A DNA stretch of 5,671 nt from an archaeon (lineage in GTDB: Archaea > Asgardarchaeota > Hermodarchaeia > Hermodarchaeales > Hermodarchaeaceae), in assembly GCA_016550485.1 (NCBI GenBank), contig JABXGV010000327.1, positions 1 to 5,671 of the forward strand. Direction: 5' to 3'. The translations under genes and the position numbers were made by a program. A model generated the notes under the pieces. That model saw nothing but the letters and a program-made list of their open reading frames with translations, did not search any database and was not told the DNA's origin. Shown here one piece after another: positions 1 through 5,052 of the stretch. Every line of letters begins with the position of its first letter. The first letter of the stretch is position 1.

Positions 1-300
1 GTACTCAAGGAGCTGTCCAATAACCTTTCTGCGTACATCGGATTTGGTGGCCAGCTTGCATTCGATGATGGTAATGCCACCTTCTTCATCTATGCCAATT
101 AGATCAGTGTTCCCTGAACCCGGCAGCCCAGCTTCCTTTATGAATAGCTTGGGCTTAATCCAGTTCTCACCAAGTTTCTCTAATGGGATAATCTCCGGGG
201 ATTCATAGAGAATGTTCTGCAATGCCGCCTCGTTTTCAAAGTTCTGCTCTTTCACTCTGTGCCATCTATGGGCACTGCTGTTGCGAACCAATATCTCCAT
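1..300 (-). CDS. PD-(D/E)XK nuclease-fold protein, N-terminal part (runs off left edge)
   Basis: The first 100 codons of a minus-strand gene are present; the remainder lies outside the window. Residues 60-100 carry the core of a PD-(D/E)XK fold: D66 after a GSGNT turn (TDLIGID), then a beta strand ending in E80-C81-K82 (ITIIECK), then a helix with Q96 and Y100 (VIGQLLEY). E24 in the first helix may be the additional acidic residue seen in this superfamily. This pattern resembles the NucS/DUF91-like and restriction-endonuclease-like nuclease domains, which cleave DNA using divalent metal. The ATG at 298-300 is preceded by an AGGTGG Shine-Dalgarno about 6 bases upstream. The gene follows the 416-1126 gene on the same strand with a gap of about 115 bp, so they are probably co-transcribed. 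The fold call is fairly secure; the substrate and any C-terminal domain cannot be judged. Confidence 0.8.
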   Translation of the reverse strand, partial: MEILVRNSSAHRWHRVKEQNFENEAALQNILYESPEIIPLEKLGENWIKPKLFIKEAGLPGSGNTDLIGIDEEGGITIIECKLATKSDVRRKVIGQLLEY

Positions 301-415
301 CTGACCACCTCGTTCACACTCGTTCTGCGGCCAGCTACGAGACCATTTTACCACAATTCACGGAGACAGCGGTTTAAATTCCCGAGGAATGTGTAGAGTC
401 TGAATTTCTCTAGTA
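301..415. other. Short intergenic spacer between two minus-strand genes
   Basis: No gene is visible. On the minus strand a TAAAAT box near 345-355 could be a -10 element for the nuclease-fold gene, but no convincing -35 lies at the right distance. The only clear signal is the AGGTGG ribosome binding site just upstream of the start codon at 300. No terminator hairpin separates the two genes, so read-through from the upstream gene is the simplest reading. Confidence 0.4.
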
Positions 416-1126
416 TTAACCGAGCCATGCCCATTGCGTAAAAGTTTCCGATGAGGGAAGTTCAACCTTCCGTGTCTCGGTAACCCAGATATACTCGTTG
501 ACGAGTGCCAGCACTGTAGAATTTGGTCGCCCCAGTTTTTGGGGAAGGTCGTCAATTTGGAAGCCTTTGTTCCTGCATAGATCCCCGATGTGTAAAGTAA
601 GGTTTCTGATTGTTATTAGATACTTGAAATATGATTCAGGACTACCATCACATTCGAAGCTAATTCGCATTGTCTCATCCCAAGGCATCAATGCTTTCGG
701 TCTAATGGCGAAGAGGATCTTAGAGGCTGCGGTTGCACCGATATGAACCTCCAATTTCCTGCCACCGCGGACACGCCAAGCCCCCGTGCCGTCCTTAAGA
801 GAACCATATGCGTTAGACGCCACTTCCAATTCATGACCCCCCAGGTCCCAGAGTGGTTTCTCATTTGTAAATAAACTAGCACCGTCTACTTGGTACCAGT
901 TCAAGATACTGTGTGATGCAACCTCATGTTGTTTCTCCGAAAGATGCCTACACCCCCAATCATTTAACCATTTCATGAGAGCAATGCGATGCTCGGGATT
1001 GGTCAAGTCCATGCTGCCGGCCGTAGTCGAGTTCAGAAGGGCAAGTGAATAATTGAACGGGGTAAGGGAATCGTACATGGTGCTTGCAAGAGCCATCTTA
1101 CATAGTGTCACATTCTCGTAATTCAC
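416..1126 (-). CDS. Hypothetical protein, family not recognised
   Basis: This open frame gives a soluble-looking protein of about 236 aa with no signal peptide, membrane segment or catalytic motif I can name. Landmarks, counted from the GTG start, are a tryptophan-rich segment near residues 50-62 (ALMKWLNDWGCR) and a glycine-rich stretch followed by HIGATAASKILFAIRPKAL and MPWDETMR near residues 125-155. The alanine-rich helix followed by a proline and 'PWD' is reminiscent of helix-hairpin-helix DNA glycosylase-like proteins, but I would not assign it. The frame is open from a TTG at 1144. However, the GGGAGG ribosome binding site at 1137-1142 overlaps that codon, so the in-frame GTG at 1124-1126, 10 bases after it, is the likelier start. 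It is the first gene of a minus-strand pair with the PD-(D/E)XK gene and is divergent from the HEPN gene. Confidence 0.75.
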   Translation of the reverse strand: MNYENVTLCKMALASTMYDSLTPFNYSLALLNSTTAGSMDLTNPEHRIALMKWLNDWGCRHLSEKQHEVASHSILNWYQVDGASLFTNEKPLWDLGGHELEVASNAYGSLKDGTGAWRVRGGRKLEVHIGATAASKILFAIRPKALMPWDETMRISFECDGSPESYFKYLITIRNLTLHIGDLCRNKGFQIDDLPQKLGRPNSTVLALVNEYIWVTETRKVELPSSETFTQWAWLG

Positions 1127-1136
1127 CAGCCACAAA

Positions 1137-1142
1137 CCTCCC
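1137..1142 (-). promoter_or_regulatory. Ribosome binding site that decides the start of the 416-1126 gene
   Basis: The minus strand reads GGGAGG here, a near-ideal Shine-Dalgarno. It overlaps the most upstream in-frame TTG (1142-1144), so that codon cannot use it. The GTG at 1124-1126 lies 10 bases downstream. A second TTG at 1133-1135 is too close. Confidence 0.55.
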
Positions 1143-1157
1143 AATCAGTCCGAGTCA

Positions 1158-1186
1158 AGGGTACATCGGCGGTTTTTGCCTGTCAA
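1158..1186 (-). promoter_or_regulatory. Sigma70-like promoter of the minus-strand pair
   Basis: On the minus strand a perfect TTGACA (-35, at 1181-1186) is followed after exactly 17 bases by TACCCT (-10, at 1158-1163), which matches the consensus at only three positions. Transcription would start near 1150, about 25 bases before the GTG start. The weak -10 together with a dyad over the -35 suggests a controlled rather than constitutive promoter. No experimental support is available. Confidence 0.5.
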
Positions 1187-1192
1187 GGCAAA
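1175..1192. promoter_or_regulatory. Perfect 7-bp inverted repeat, candidate operator
   Basis: The plus strand reads TTTGCCT-GTCA-AGGCAAA: two perfect 7-base arms around a 4-base centre. The centre and inner arm bases include the -35 hexamer of the minus-strand promoter. A bound dimeric repressor would therefore block RNA polymerase. The regulator is not identifiable in the window. Confidence 0.55.
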
Positions 1193-1307
1193 TAGCCTGG
1201 TCTTAGTAGGCTGCACAAATGTCAGAAAAGTGCAATCGCTTCCGCATATGACCCAAAGTACCGGAGTGGTGCGTCTGGGCGGAATGCTCCAAAAAGGTTA
1301 TGTCTTG

Positions 1308-1338
1308 TTGACAATTGCAGAGGGATGTATAATTGTCA
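1308..1338 (+). promoter_or_regulatory. Promoter-like boxes framed by an 8-bp inverted repeat, upstream of the HEPN gene
   Basis: TTGACA at 1308-1313 and TATAAT at 1328-1333 are both perfect hexamers, but they are only 14 bases apart, shorter than the usual 16-18. An alternative, poorer -35 (TTGTTG, 1305-1310) gives a 17-base spacer. The arms TGACAATT (1309-1316) and AATTGTCA (1331-1338) are perfect inverted repeats whose centres are 22 bp apart, two helical turns, as expected for a dimer binding one face of DNA. The shortened spacer resembles promoters that need an activator to realign the boxes, as known for the MerR family. That comparison is inference, since no such regulator gene is visible. 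The start codon at 1425 is about 85 bases downstream. Confidence 0.5.
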
Positions 1339-1388
1339 TAAGCCAAAGGACTCCCTTTTGGTACAGTCCAATTTGTTAAGTAGTGCAA

Positions 1389-1402
1389 TGCTGCGAGCAG
1401 CA
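1389..1402. repeat. Small palindrome before the HEPN start codon
   Basis: TGCTGC-GA-GCAGCA has two perfect 6-base arms and a 2-base centre and lies 22 bases before the ATG at 1425. In DNA it could be an operator half-site pair; in RNA the two-base loop is too tight for the full stem, so a shorter hairpin would form. No strong Shine-Dalgarno is seen between it and the start codon. Confidence 0.35.
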
Positions 1403-1424
1403 CAGTAATTTATAGAGTCTAGTC

Positions 1425-2396
1425 ATGCCAGTATACGACTTCCGACTCCGATTTAATTTTCCCGAGGCGTATCGGATCAACTCCGATGCAGAGGTGCTCG
1501 AACTCCTAGTCTTGCAGCCTGGGGAGCGCATCAGGCTGCGTAGTGGTGCCATCGGAACGCCAATCAAAGATCACGCTCACGCTGCCGTTCTGGGAGGGTC
1601 ATACGCCTTGGAAGTTCAGGCAAGAGCCGCTGCCGAAAAATCCAAACGCGCGCTTCTTTACTGGGCCATCGAGCAGCGCGTGGGCATAGATTTTGGTGAT
1701 GGGAAACAACGAAGTATGGTCACGAAAGCAGGCTTGGCGATGCTACAAGAACAATACGGGGTTCCCTGTAGGAATGATATACATGGTATTGATGTCTATG
1801 AACACGTTGAGAATCTAAGGTTCGTCAGCGTCGAGGGGAAAGAAACGGTAGGTAAGTATCCGCCTAGATTGGTGAGTACCTTCCAACGTGAATACCTGAG
1901 CAGTCGGCAGCTTACCGAAAAGCAGGTGCTTGCAAGCGAAATTTACGCGAGCTCCTTCTTCGATACGTCCGCCCGCAGTCGCTTCATCACGCTTGTTACA
2001 GCAGTTGAAGCACTTTTAGAGCCGCCGAAGCACTCTGACGAGGTACAAACCTTAGTAGCAGAGTTTGAAGCCGCGACGCGGCAGTCAACGATAGATGAGT
2101 CTACGAAGGAGTCAATTATTGGCAGCCTTGGACGGATAAGGTATCAATCGATTATGCAGGCTGGGCGCACGCTGGTTCGTCGCTTAATCCCTAGCGAGCG
2201 TTTCGACGGACAGTCATCGGCTGATTTCTTCGCTCGCTGCTATGACAGGCGAAGCAAGCTACTTCACCAGGGCACGATAGCGGGCGAATTAGTAGACATG
2301 CGGGACCTTGCGAACACTATGGAAAACTTTGTTGCTCGGCTTCTGCTTGCGGCGTTGAACAGTGAGCCCCAATATGATAAGAAACAAACAGGCTGA
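1425..2396 (+). CDS. ApeA-like HEPN domain protein
   Basis: A 323-aa protein. Residues 180-310 look like an ApeA-type HEPN domain: the helix SRFITLVTAVEALLEP (185-200), a middle helical pair around 226-254, then DFFARCYDRRSKLLHQG (267-283) with the motif R276-x4-H281. In HEPN RNases this arginine and histidine form the metal-independent RNA-cleaving site, usually as a dimer. ApeA-like HEPN proteins are known in abortive-infection antiphage defence. The first 170 residues are not recognised and may be the sensing part. A stop codon lies four codons upstream in frame, so the ATG at 1425 is the first possible ATG; its Shine-Dalgarno is poor. It lies 162 bases before the AlbA_2 gene on the same strand. 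The fold call is good, and activity is inferred from the intact motif. Confidence 0.8.
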   Translation: MPVYDFRLRFNFPEAYRINSDAEVLELLVLQPGERIRLRSGAIGTPIKDHAHAAVLGGSYALEVQARAAAEKSKRALLYWAIEQRVGIDFGDGKQRSMVTKAGLAMLQEQYGVPCRNDIHGIDVYEHVENLRFVSVEGKETVGKYPPRLVSTFQREYLSSRQLTEKQVLASEIYASSFFDTSARSRFITLVTAVEALLEPPKHSDEVQTLVAEFEAATRQSTIDESTKESIIGSLGRIRYQSIMQAGRTLVRRLIPSERFDGQSSADFFARCYDRRSKLLHQGTIAGELVDMRDLANTMENFVARLLLAALNSEPQYDKKQTG

Positions 2397-2558
2397 ATTG
2401 GAAACTTATAAAATGTGTCAAGGTTATGAAGGGTCACCAAAGGGTCGGCGAAGATACAGAAGTTATGTAAATTCATTTGATATAAAGGTAACTATAAAAT
2501 ACAAAGAGGGAATGAATAGTGAGTAAATGTGAAGACACTAATTTGACTGGAGGCTGGC
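2397..2558 (+). other. Intergenic spacer between HEPN and AlbA_2 genes
   Basis: No gene is visible. The spacer is AT-rich and holds two copies of TATAAAAT (2407-2414 and 2493-2500) plus TATAAA at 2481-2486, any of which could be a -10 element; none has a good -35 at 16-18 bases. There is no clear terminator. It ends with a strong GGAGG ribosome binding site at 2549-2553, five bases before the ATG at 2559. The AlbA_2 gene may be read both from its own promoter and by read-through. Confidence 0.35.
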
Positions 2559-3182
2559 ATGCCAAATGCGACGGATCTGCAATTCTACGTCGAGCATCGC
2601 AAAGAGGAGCGGTATCTCGAGTACAAGTCCTCGATGACATGGATTGGCGATGATGCTACTAAAGTGAAGATTGCCAAGGCGATGATGGCAATGTCTAACT
2701 TGAGGAACGGCGGAGTCGTAGTAATCGGCATGAAAGAAATACAAAGAGGTGTTTGGGACCCAGACGGTATGACTACGCAGCAAGTCACATCATTCAATCA
2801 AGATGACATCGCTCAATGGGTAAATGATTATGCCGCTCCCGCTGTCCAATTCACAGTCGAGCCATTTCAGCTTGATAAGAACCAGTTTGTCATCATCCAG
2901 GTACGTGAATTTGATAGTGTCCCTACGATTTGCCGGAAGCAGAAAACAGTGGGGGGTGGTGAGACCCTAAAGACTGGTGCTATCTACTATAGGAGTAACC
3001 GAAAAAACGAATCAGCTCCTATTTCATCCGAGGAGGACATGAGAGAGTTAATTAGACTGGCGATAGATAAAGGAGTTGCTCGGGAAGTTAAGCGGTTACA
3101 TGAATTAGGATTGGTTACTACCGAAGCAGAACTGCAAGAACGCAGTTCGCTGAAGTTCGAGCAGGAAAGAGAAGGACTGTGA
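2559..3182 (+). CDS. Schlafen-type AlbA_2 domain protein
   Basis: A 207-aa protein whose first 150 residues match the AlbA_2 (Schlafen AlbA_2, formerly AAA_4) fold. Visible signatures are E16-x4-E21-x-K23 (EERYLEYKSS), the helix KIAKAMMAMSNLRNGG (37-52) and the strand VVVIGMKE (53-60), then a second sheet ending in IYYRSNRK (about 143-150). In animal Schlafens the equivalent ExxxxE pair plus an aspartate after the VVxIG-like strand forms an RNA-cleaving site; here the last position is K59-E60, so E60 may substitute. Bacterial members are usually labelled DNA-binding or ATP-binding by similarity. The C-terminal 50 residues are charged and helical. The ATG follows GGAGG at the ideal distance. 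Its stop overlaps the next start by four bases, so the two products are translationally coupled. Confidence 0.82.
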   Translation: MPNATDLQFYVEHRKEERYLEYKSSMTWIGDDATKVKIAKAMMAMSNLRNGGVVVIGMKEIQRGVWDPDGMTTQQVTSFNQDDIAQWVNDYAAPAVQFTVEPFQLDKNQFVIIQVREFDSVPTICRKQKTVGGGETLKTGAIYYRSNRKNESAPISSEEDMRELIRLAIDKGVAREVKRLHELGLVTTEAELQERSSLKFEQEREGL

Positions 3183-3898
3183 GTCACGAAGAACTGCTGG
3201 CCGAAATAAAATCCCGAGGCTATTGGCGCGTCGAGATGCGCTCGACTGAGTATCGGGACAAGAGGTTGCCGAATCGTCGCGCAATGCAGAACCTCCTGAG
3301 TAGTGCCACAGTGTCAGTGCGCGGTTGGCCGTATCCCTATTTCCCCGCCGAGGACATTGCCTATAGCGGCAAATGGCTAGAGGGTCGAGTCAATTGGAGT
3401 TATCACAAAGAATACTGGCGAATATATGAAAGCGGTCAATGGCTTCACTATCTGTGCTTACCTGGAGCATGGATACCGCGCGAAGAACTATTCAAGGGGC
3501 GGTCGCCCTTGCCATCACAACACCCCGGCTATGTTCACATAAGGGGGGACGTACTTTTCACATTGACCGAGATTCTTCACTTTGCTGTGGGTTTGGCGCA
3601 GGGTAGTGTCTTCGCCCCCACTGCTTTTCTGTCTATTCAGCTGCACAATACCCGCGATTACATGTTGTACGAGGAGTTCCAACGACCCTTCTTCTTCATT
3701 CATAAGTACGTGAATCCATTGGATACGCCTATTGAGCAACAGGAGAGCGTGCCGGCTGGTCAGTTATCTGCTGTTGCCGACCAAATGGCATTGGAGATGG
3801 CCGTCAAAGTGTTCGAGGTCTTCGGGTGGGTTCCTAGTGAGGCTGCGGTTCGGATGCTGGCTGAAGACCAGAAGAAACTCATTGAGCGAAGGTTATAA
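3179..3898 (+). CDS. Hypothetical aromatic-rich protein coupled to AlbA_2
   Basis: A 239-aa protein with no domain I can name confidently. It starts at GTG 3179, overlapping the preceding TGA (GTGA), with purine-rich GGAAAGAGAAGGA directly upstream as ribosome binding site. It is unusually rich in Trp, Tyr and Phe: YWRVEMRSTEY near residue 15, RGWPYPYF near 48-55, EYWRIYESGQWLHY near 78-91. A predicted helix follows (LFTLTEILHFAVGLAQG, about 126-142). The C terminus is a charged helical tail. There is no signal peptide and no clear membrane span. The coupling implies a complex with the AlbA_2 protein. My impression, which I could not check, is that similar segments occur as the C-terminal part of longer single-chain AlbA_2 proteins, in which case this is the split-off second half. 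Confidence 0.75.
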   Translation: MSHEELLAEIKSRGYWRVEMRSTEYRDKRLPNRRAMQNLLSSATVSVRGWPYPYFPAEDIAYSGKWLEGRVNWSYHKEYWRIYESGQWLHYLCLPGAWIPREELFKGRSPLPSQHPGYVHIRGDVLFTLTEILHFAVGLAQGSVFAPTAFLSIQLHNTRDYMLYEEFQRPFFFIHKYVNPLDTPIEQQESVPAGQLSAVADQMALEMAVKVFEVFGWVPSEAAVRMLAEDQKKLIERRL

Positions 3899-4193
3899 AG
3901 GCTATCTAGTCAATCCAGACTCAAAATCGAGTTAAGTGGCCAGTCGCTTTTCCCCCTCAAAATAACAATTAGCCATGATGTGCAATCTACGCAATTTCTG
4001 GGCGTACAATGCTAATGGAGTTATCGTCCGCCTTCCCAGATATAGAGTGATAAAATGAGCTCTCATCGATGAGGCTCAGATGAGGCTCAAAAATGATAAA
4101 AGTGAACTCTCACTGATGAGACTCGGGAATGAGGCTTTTGGATGAAGATTTTAAGTGATGGTCTTCACTAATGTGTCAGAGTGGGGATGAGAC
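3899..4193. other. Non-coding stretch with repeats
   Basis: No credible gene is seen on either strand. The first 140 bases (3899-4040) hold nothing clear except a weak ACTC-AAAATC-GAGT hairpin near 3918-3934, too short to call a terminator. From 4047 onward the sequence becomes a run of related GATGAG-containing repeats with hairpins, described separately. Confidence 0.4.
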
Positions 4194-4196
4194 ATG
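4047..4196. repeat. Imperfect tandem repeats with conserved hairpins
   Basis: Two units of about 46 bp start at 4047 (GTGATAAA) and 4093 (ATGATAAA). Each continues with a short hairpin (ATGAG-CT-CTCAT at 4055-4066; AGTGA-ACTC-TCACT at 4101-4114) and then GATGAG-rich sequence. A third, more divergent unit has the hairpin AGTGA-TGGTCT-TCACT at 4154-4169. Unit one also contains an exact 11-bp tandem duplication, GATGAGGCTCA, at 4068-4078 and 4079-4089, and a 23-base quasi-palindrome (4056-4078) with a single unpaired base. Variants of GATGAGRCT recur at 4115, 4128, 4141 and 4186. The stem sequences differ between units while pairing is kept. Role unknown: candidates are a structured RNA, protein-binding iterons, or a decayed mobile repeat. 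Confidence 0.6.
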
Positions 4197-4328
4197 AGAA
4201 GGAATCACTTGACAATGTGGGCTTATCAGCTTGACCTGATACTTGATGACTTAGATCATCTTGAGACGGAGCACTTTCACAGCAAAGGCAGGATAGCGGG
4301 AGTGCCGCGTTCTGGAGAGGATGCCTAA
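4194..4328 (+). CDS. Possible small protein, 44 aa
   Basis: An open frame from ATG 4194 to TAA 4326 encodes 44 residues with an amphipathic acidic helix (YQLDLILDDLDHLETEHFH, residues 11-29) and a basic N terminus. A TGA stop two codons upstream fixes the start, although an internal ATG at 4215 is also possible. It overlaps the following RuvA-C-like gene by eight bases, typical of coupled genes. The ribosome binding site is weak (GGGGATGAG). The frame also covers a 6-bp hairpin (TATCAG-CTTGAC-CTGATA, 4224-4241), so the DNA could instead be part of a structured RNA. The protein is not recognised. Confidence 0.35.
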   Translation: MRRNHLTMWAYQLDLILDDLDHLETEHFHSKGRIAGVPRSGEDA

Positions 4329-4527
4329 GGCACTGGCGGGCGGCACTGCGCCGACCCTTCCCTCAGCGGGCTTTAGTGGGGAAGAGTTCATAGTGGCGTT
4401 GACTGGGCTTGGTCTGACAAAGACTACGGCGAAGGAGATACTGAAAAACATCCCGCAAGATGTTTCGCTAGACCAGGCAATTCAGATGGCACTGAAACAG
4501 TATGGCTCGGGGGTTGCATTACGATAG
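4321..4527 (+). CDS. Small RuvA C-terminal-like (UBA-like) domain protein
   Basis: A 68-aa protein. After about 20 low-complexity residues, residues 22-62 form a three-helix pattern: EEFIVALTGLGLTKTTAKEIL, then KNIPQDVSLDQAIQMALKQYG. This is the pattern of RuvA domain III (alternating helix, 'LG' turn, helix, 'D.SL..AI..ALK' helix), the flexible C-terminal domain by which RuvA contacts the RuvB motor. The Holliday-junction binding domains I and II are absent and I found no remains of them just upstream, so this is either a stand-alone small domain or a relic. Start ATG 4321 has GGAGAGG immediately before it, closer than ideal. It overlaps the 44-aa frame upstream and precedes the zinc-ribbon gene by 52 bases. 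Confidence 0.6.
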   Translation: MPKALAGGTAPTLPSAGFSGEEFIVALTGLGLTKTTAKEILKNIPQDVSLDQAIQMALKQYGSGVALR

Positions 4528-4542
4528 CTTTTGGGCTATACG
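4514..4542 (+). promoter_or_regulatory. Possible promoter of the zinc-ribbon gene
   Basis: TTGCAT (4514-4519) and TATACG (4537-4542) are separated by 17 bases, each matching consensus at four of six positions. They would start a transcript near 4549. They lie inside and just after the end of the RuvA-C-like gene. The following leader repeats ACTGA at 4544, 4552 and 4574. Confidence 0.25.
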
Positions 4543-4579
4543 TACTGATAGACTGACTTTCTCAACTGTCTGAACTGAC

Positions 4580-4852
4580 ATGGCGAAGAAGACGAAGACC
4601 GAATACTCGATGACTTGCCAACAATGCGGGGCCAAGACGCCGGTCTATGCATTGAAAGATGGGCGCTTCATGGCTCACTGCTTTGGCTGCGGACTTATCA
4701 TGTTTGGTCCAAGCCCGCTTTTGGAAAGGCTGAAGTATACCGATTCAGTTTGCCCGCACCATCCTGAGCCAAAGCCATGTAAAGGGGGATCAACGAGCTG
4801 GTGTCCCTTGTGCCGGGTGAGAACCTTTTTCTATGGCCAAAACTCGTCTTAA
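4580..4852 (+). CDS. Small double zinc-ribbon-like protein
   Basis: A 90-aa protein with eight cysteines in two sets. The first set is C13-x2-C16 and C34-x2-C37, a standard zinc-ribbon arrangement with a short strand-turn-strand between (TPVYALKDGRFMAHC). The second set is C58, C67, C75-x2-C78, with H60/H61 as possible extra ligands. Such modules bind nucleic acid or act as protein adaptors; no enzyme motif is present. The lysine-rich N terminus (MAKKTKTEY) would suit nucleic-acid contact. The ATG at 4580 has no Shine-Dalgarno in the preceding 25 bases, which is odd beside the neighbours; the alternative in-frame ATG at 4610 keeps all cysteines but also lacks a clear site. It follows the RuvA-C-like gene by 52 bases on the same strand. 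I do not recognise the family. Confidence 0.65.
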   Translation: MAKKTKTEYSMTCQQCGAKTPVYALKDGRFMAHCFGCGLIMFGPSPLLERLKYTDSVCPHHPEPKPCKGGSTSWCPLCRVRTFFYGQNSS

Positions 4853-4980
4853 AAACGCGGGGTGGTATCACACTATTATCCGCCAAAAATCCGTGCCTGT
4901 GAGCGCCTTTTGATTTGCTGGGGCTTGCTACCTGTTATCCTCTCGAGTAGCCATTGTGCTTAGCGCCTGGTTGAAGACCG

Positions 4981-5010
4981 TTGACTCCTACGACCATCGG
5001 GTGATATATT
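4981..5010 (+). promoter_or_regulatory. Sigma70-like promoter for the metallophosphoesterase gene
   Basis: TTGACT (4981-4986, five of six matches) and TATATT (5005-5010, five of six) are separated by 18 bases. The expected transcription start is near 5017, the first base of the stem-loop described next. This is the best promoter match with near-normal spacing in the window. Confidence 0.5.
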
Positions 5011-5013
5011 TGT

Positions 5014-5052
5014 GCCAGAAAGGAGGCGAGCGGACACCGCCTTTTCTGTGGC
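5014..5052 (+). ncRNA. Strong stem-loop at the predicted transcript start
   Basis: The arms AGAAA(GG)AGGCG (5017-5028) and CGCCTTTTCT (5038-5047) pair over ten base pairs with a two-base GG bulge. GCC (5014-5016) can pair further with GGC (5050-5052) across another small bulge. The loop is nine bases and could rearrange into an alternative GCGG/CCGC stem. The T-rich right arm is not followed by a T run, so it is a poor intrinsic terminator. As the 5' end of a transcript it could protect the RNA or form part of a regulatory leader. No known riboswitch class is recognised. Confidence 0.4.

Noticed and set aside
498..746. Plus-strand 82-codon open frame
   Set aside because: It is antisense to the 416-1126 gene, has no ribosome binding site, and its composition fits a shadow frame.
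1176..1379. Plus-strand 67-codon open frame in the divergent gap
   Set aside because: It has no ribosome binding site, covers both promoter dyads, and the protein shows no domain-like pattern.
4047..4196. CRISPR array or type III toxin-antitoxin RNA repeats
   Set aside because: The repeats are too divergent and too few, there are no unique spacers of even length, and no cas gene or ToxN-like endoribonuclease is next to them.
3899..4320. Retron non-coding RNA
   Set aside because: The hairpins are suggestive, but no reverse transcriptase is encoded anywhere in the window.
4833..4913. 26-codon frame overlapping the end of the zinc-ribbon gene
   Set aside because: It is very short, with only a distant GGTGAG upstream; the overlap and composition do not argue for a real gene.
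5014..5052. Intrinsic terminator
   Set aside because: The stem is strong but is not followed by a T run, and no gene ends close upstream on the plus strand.
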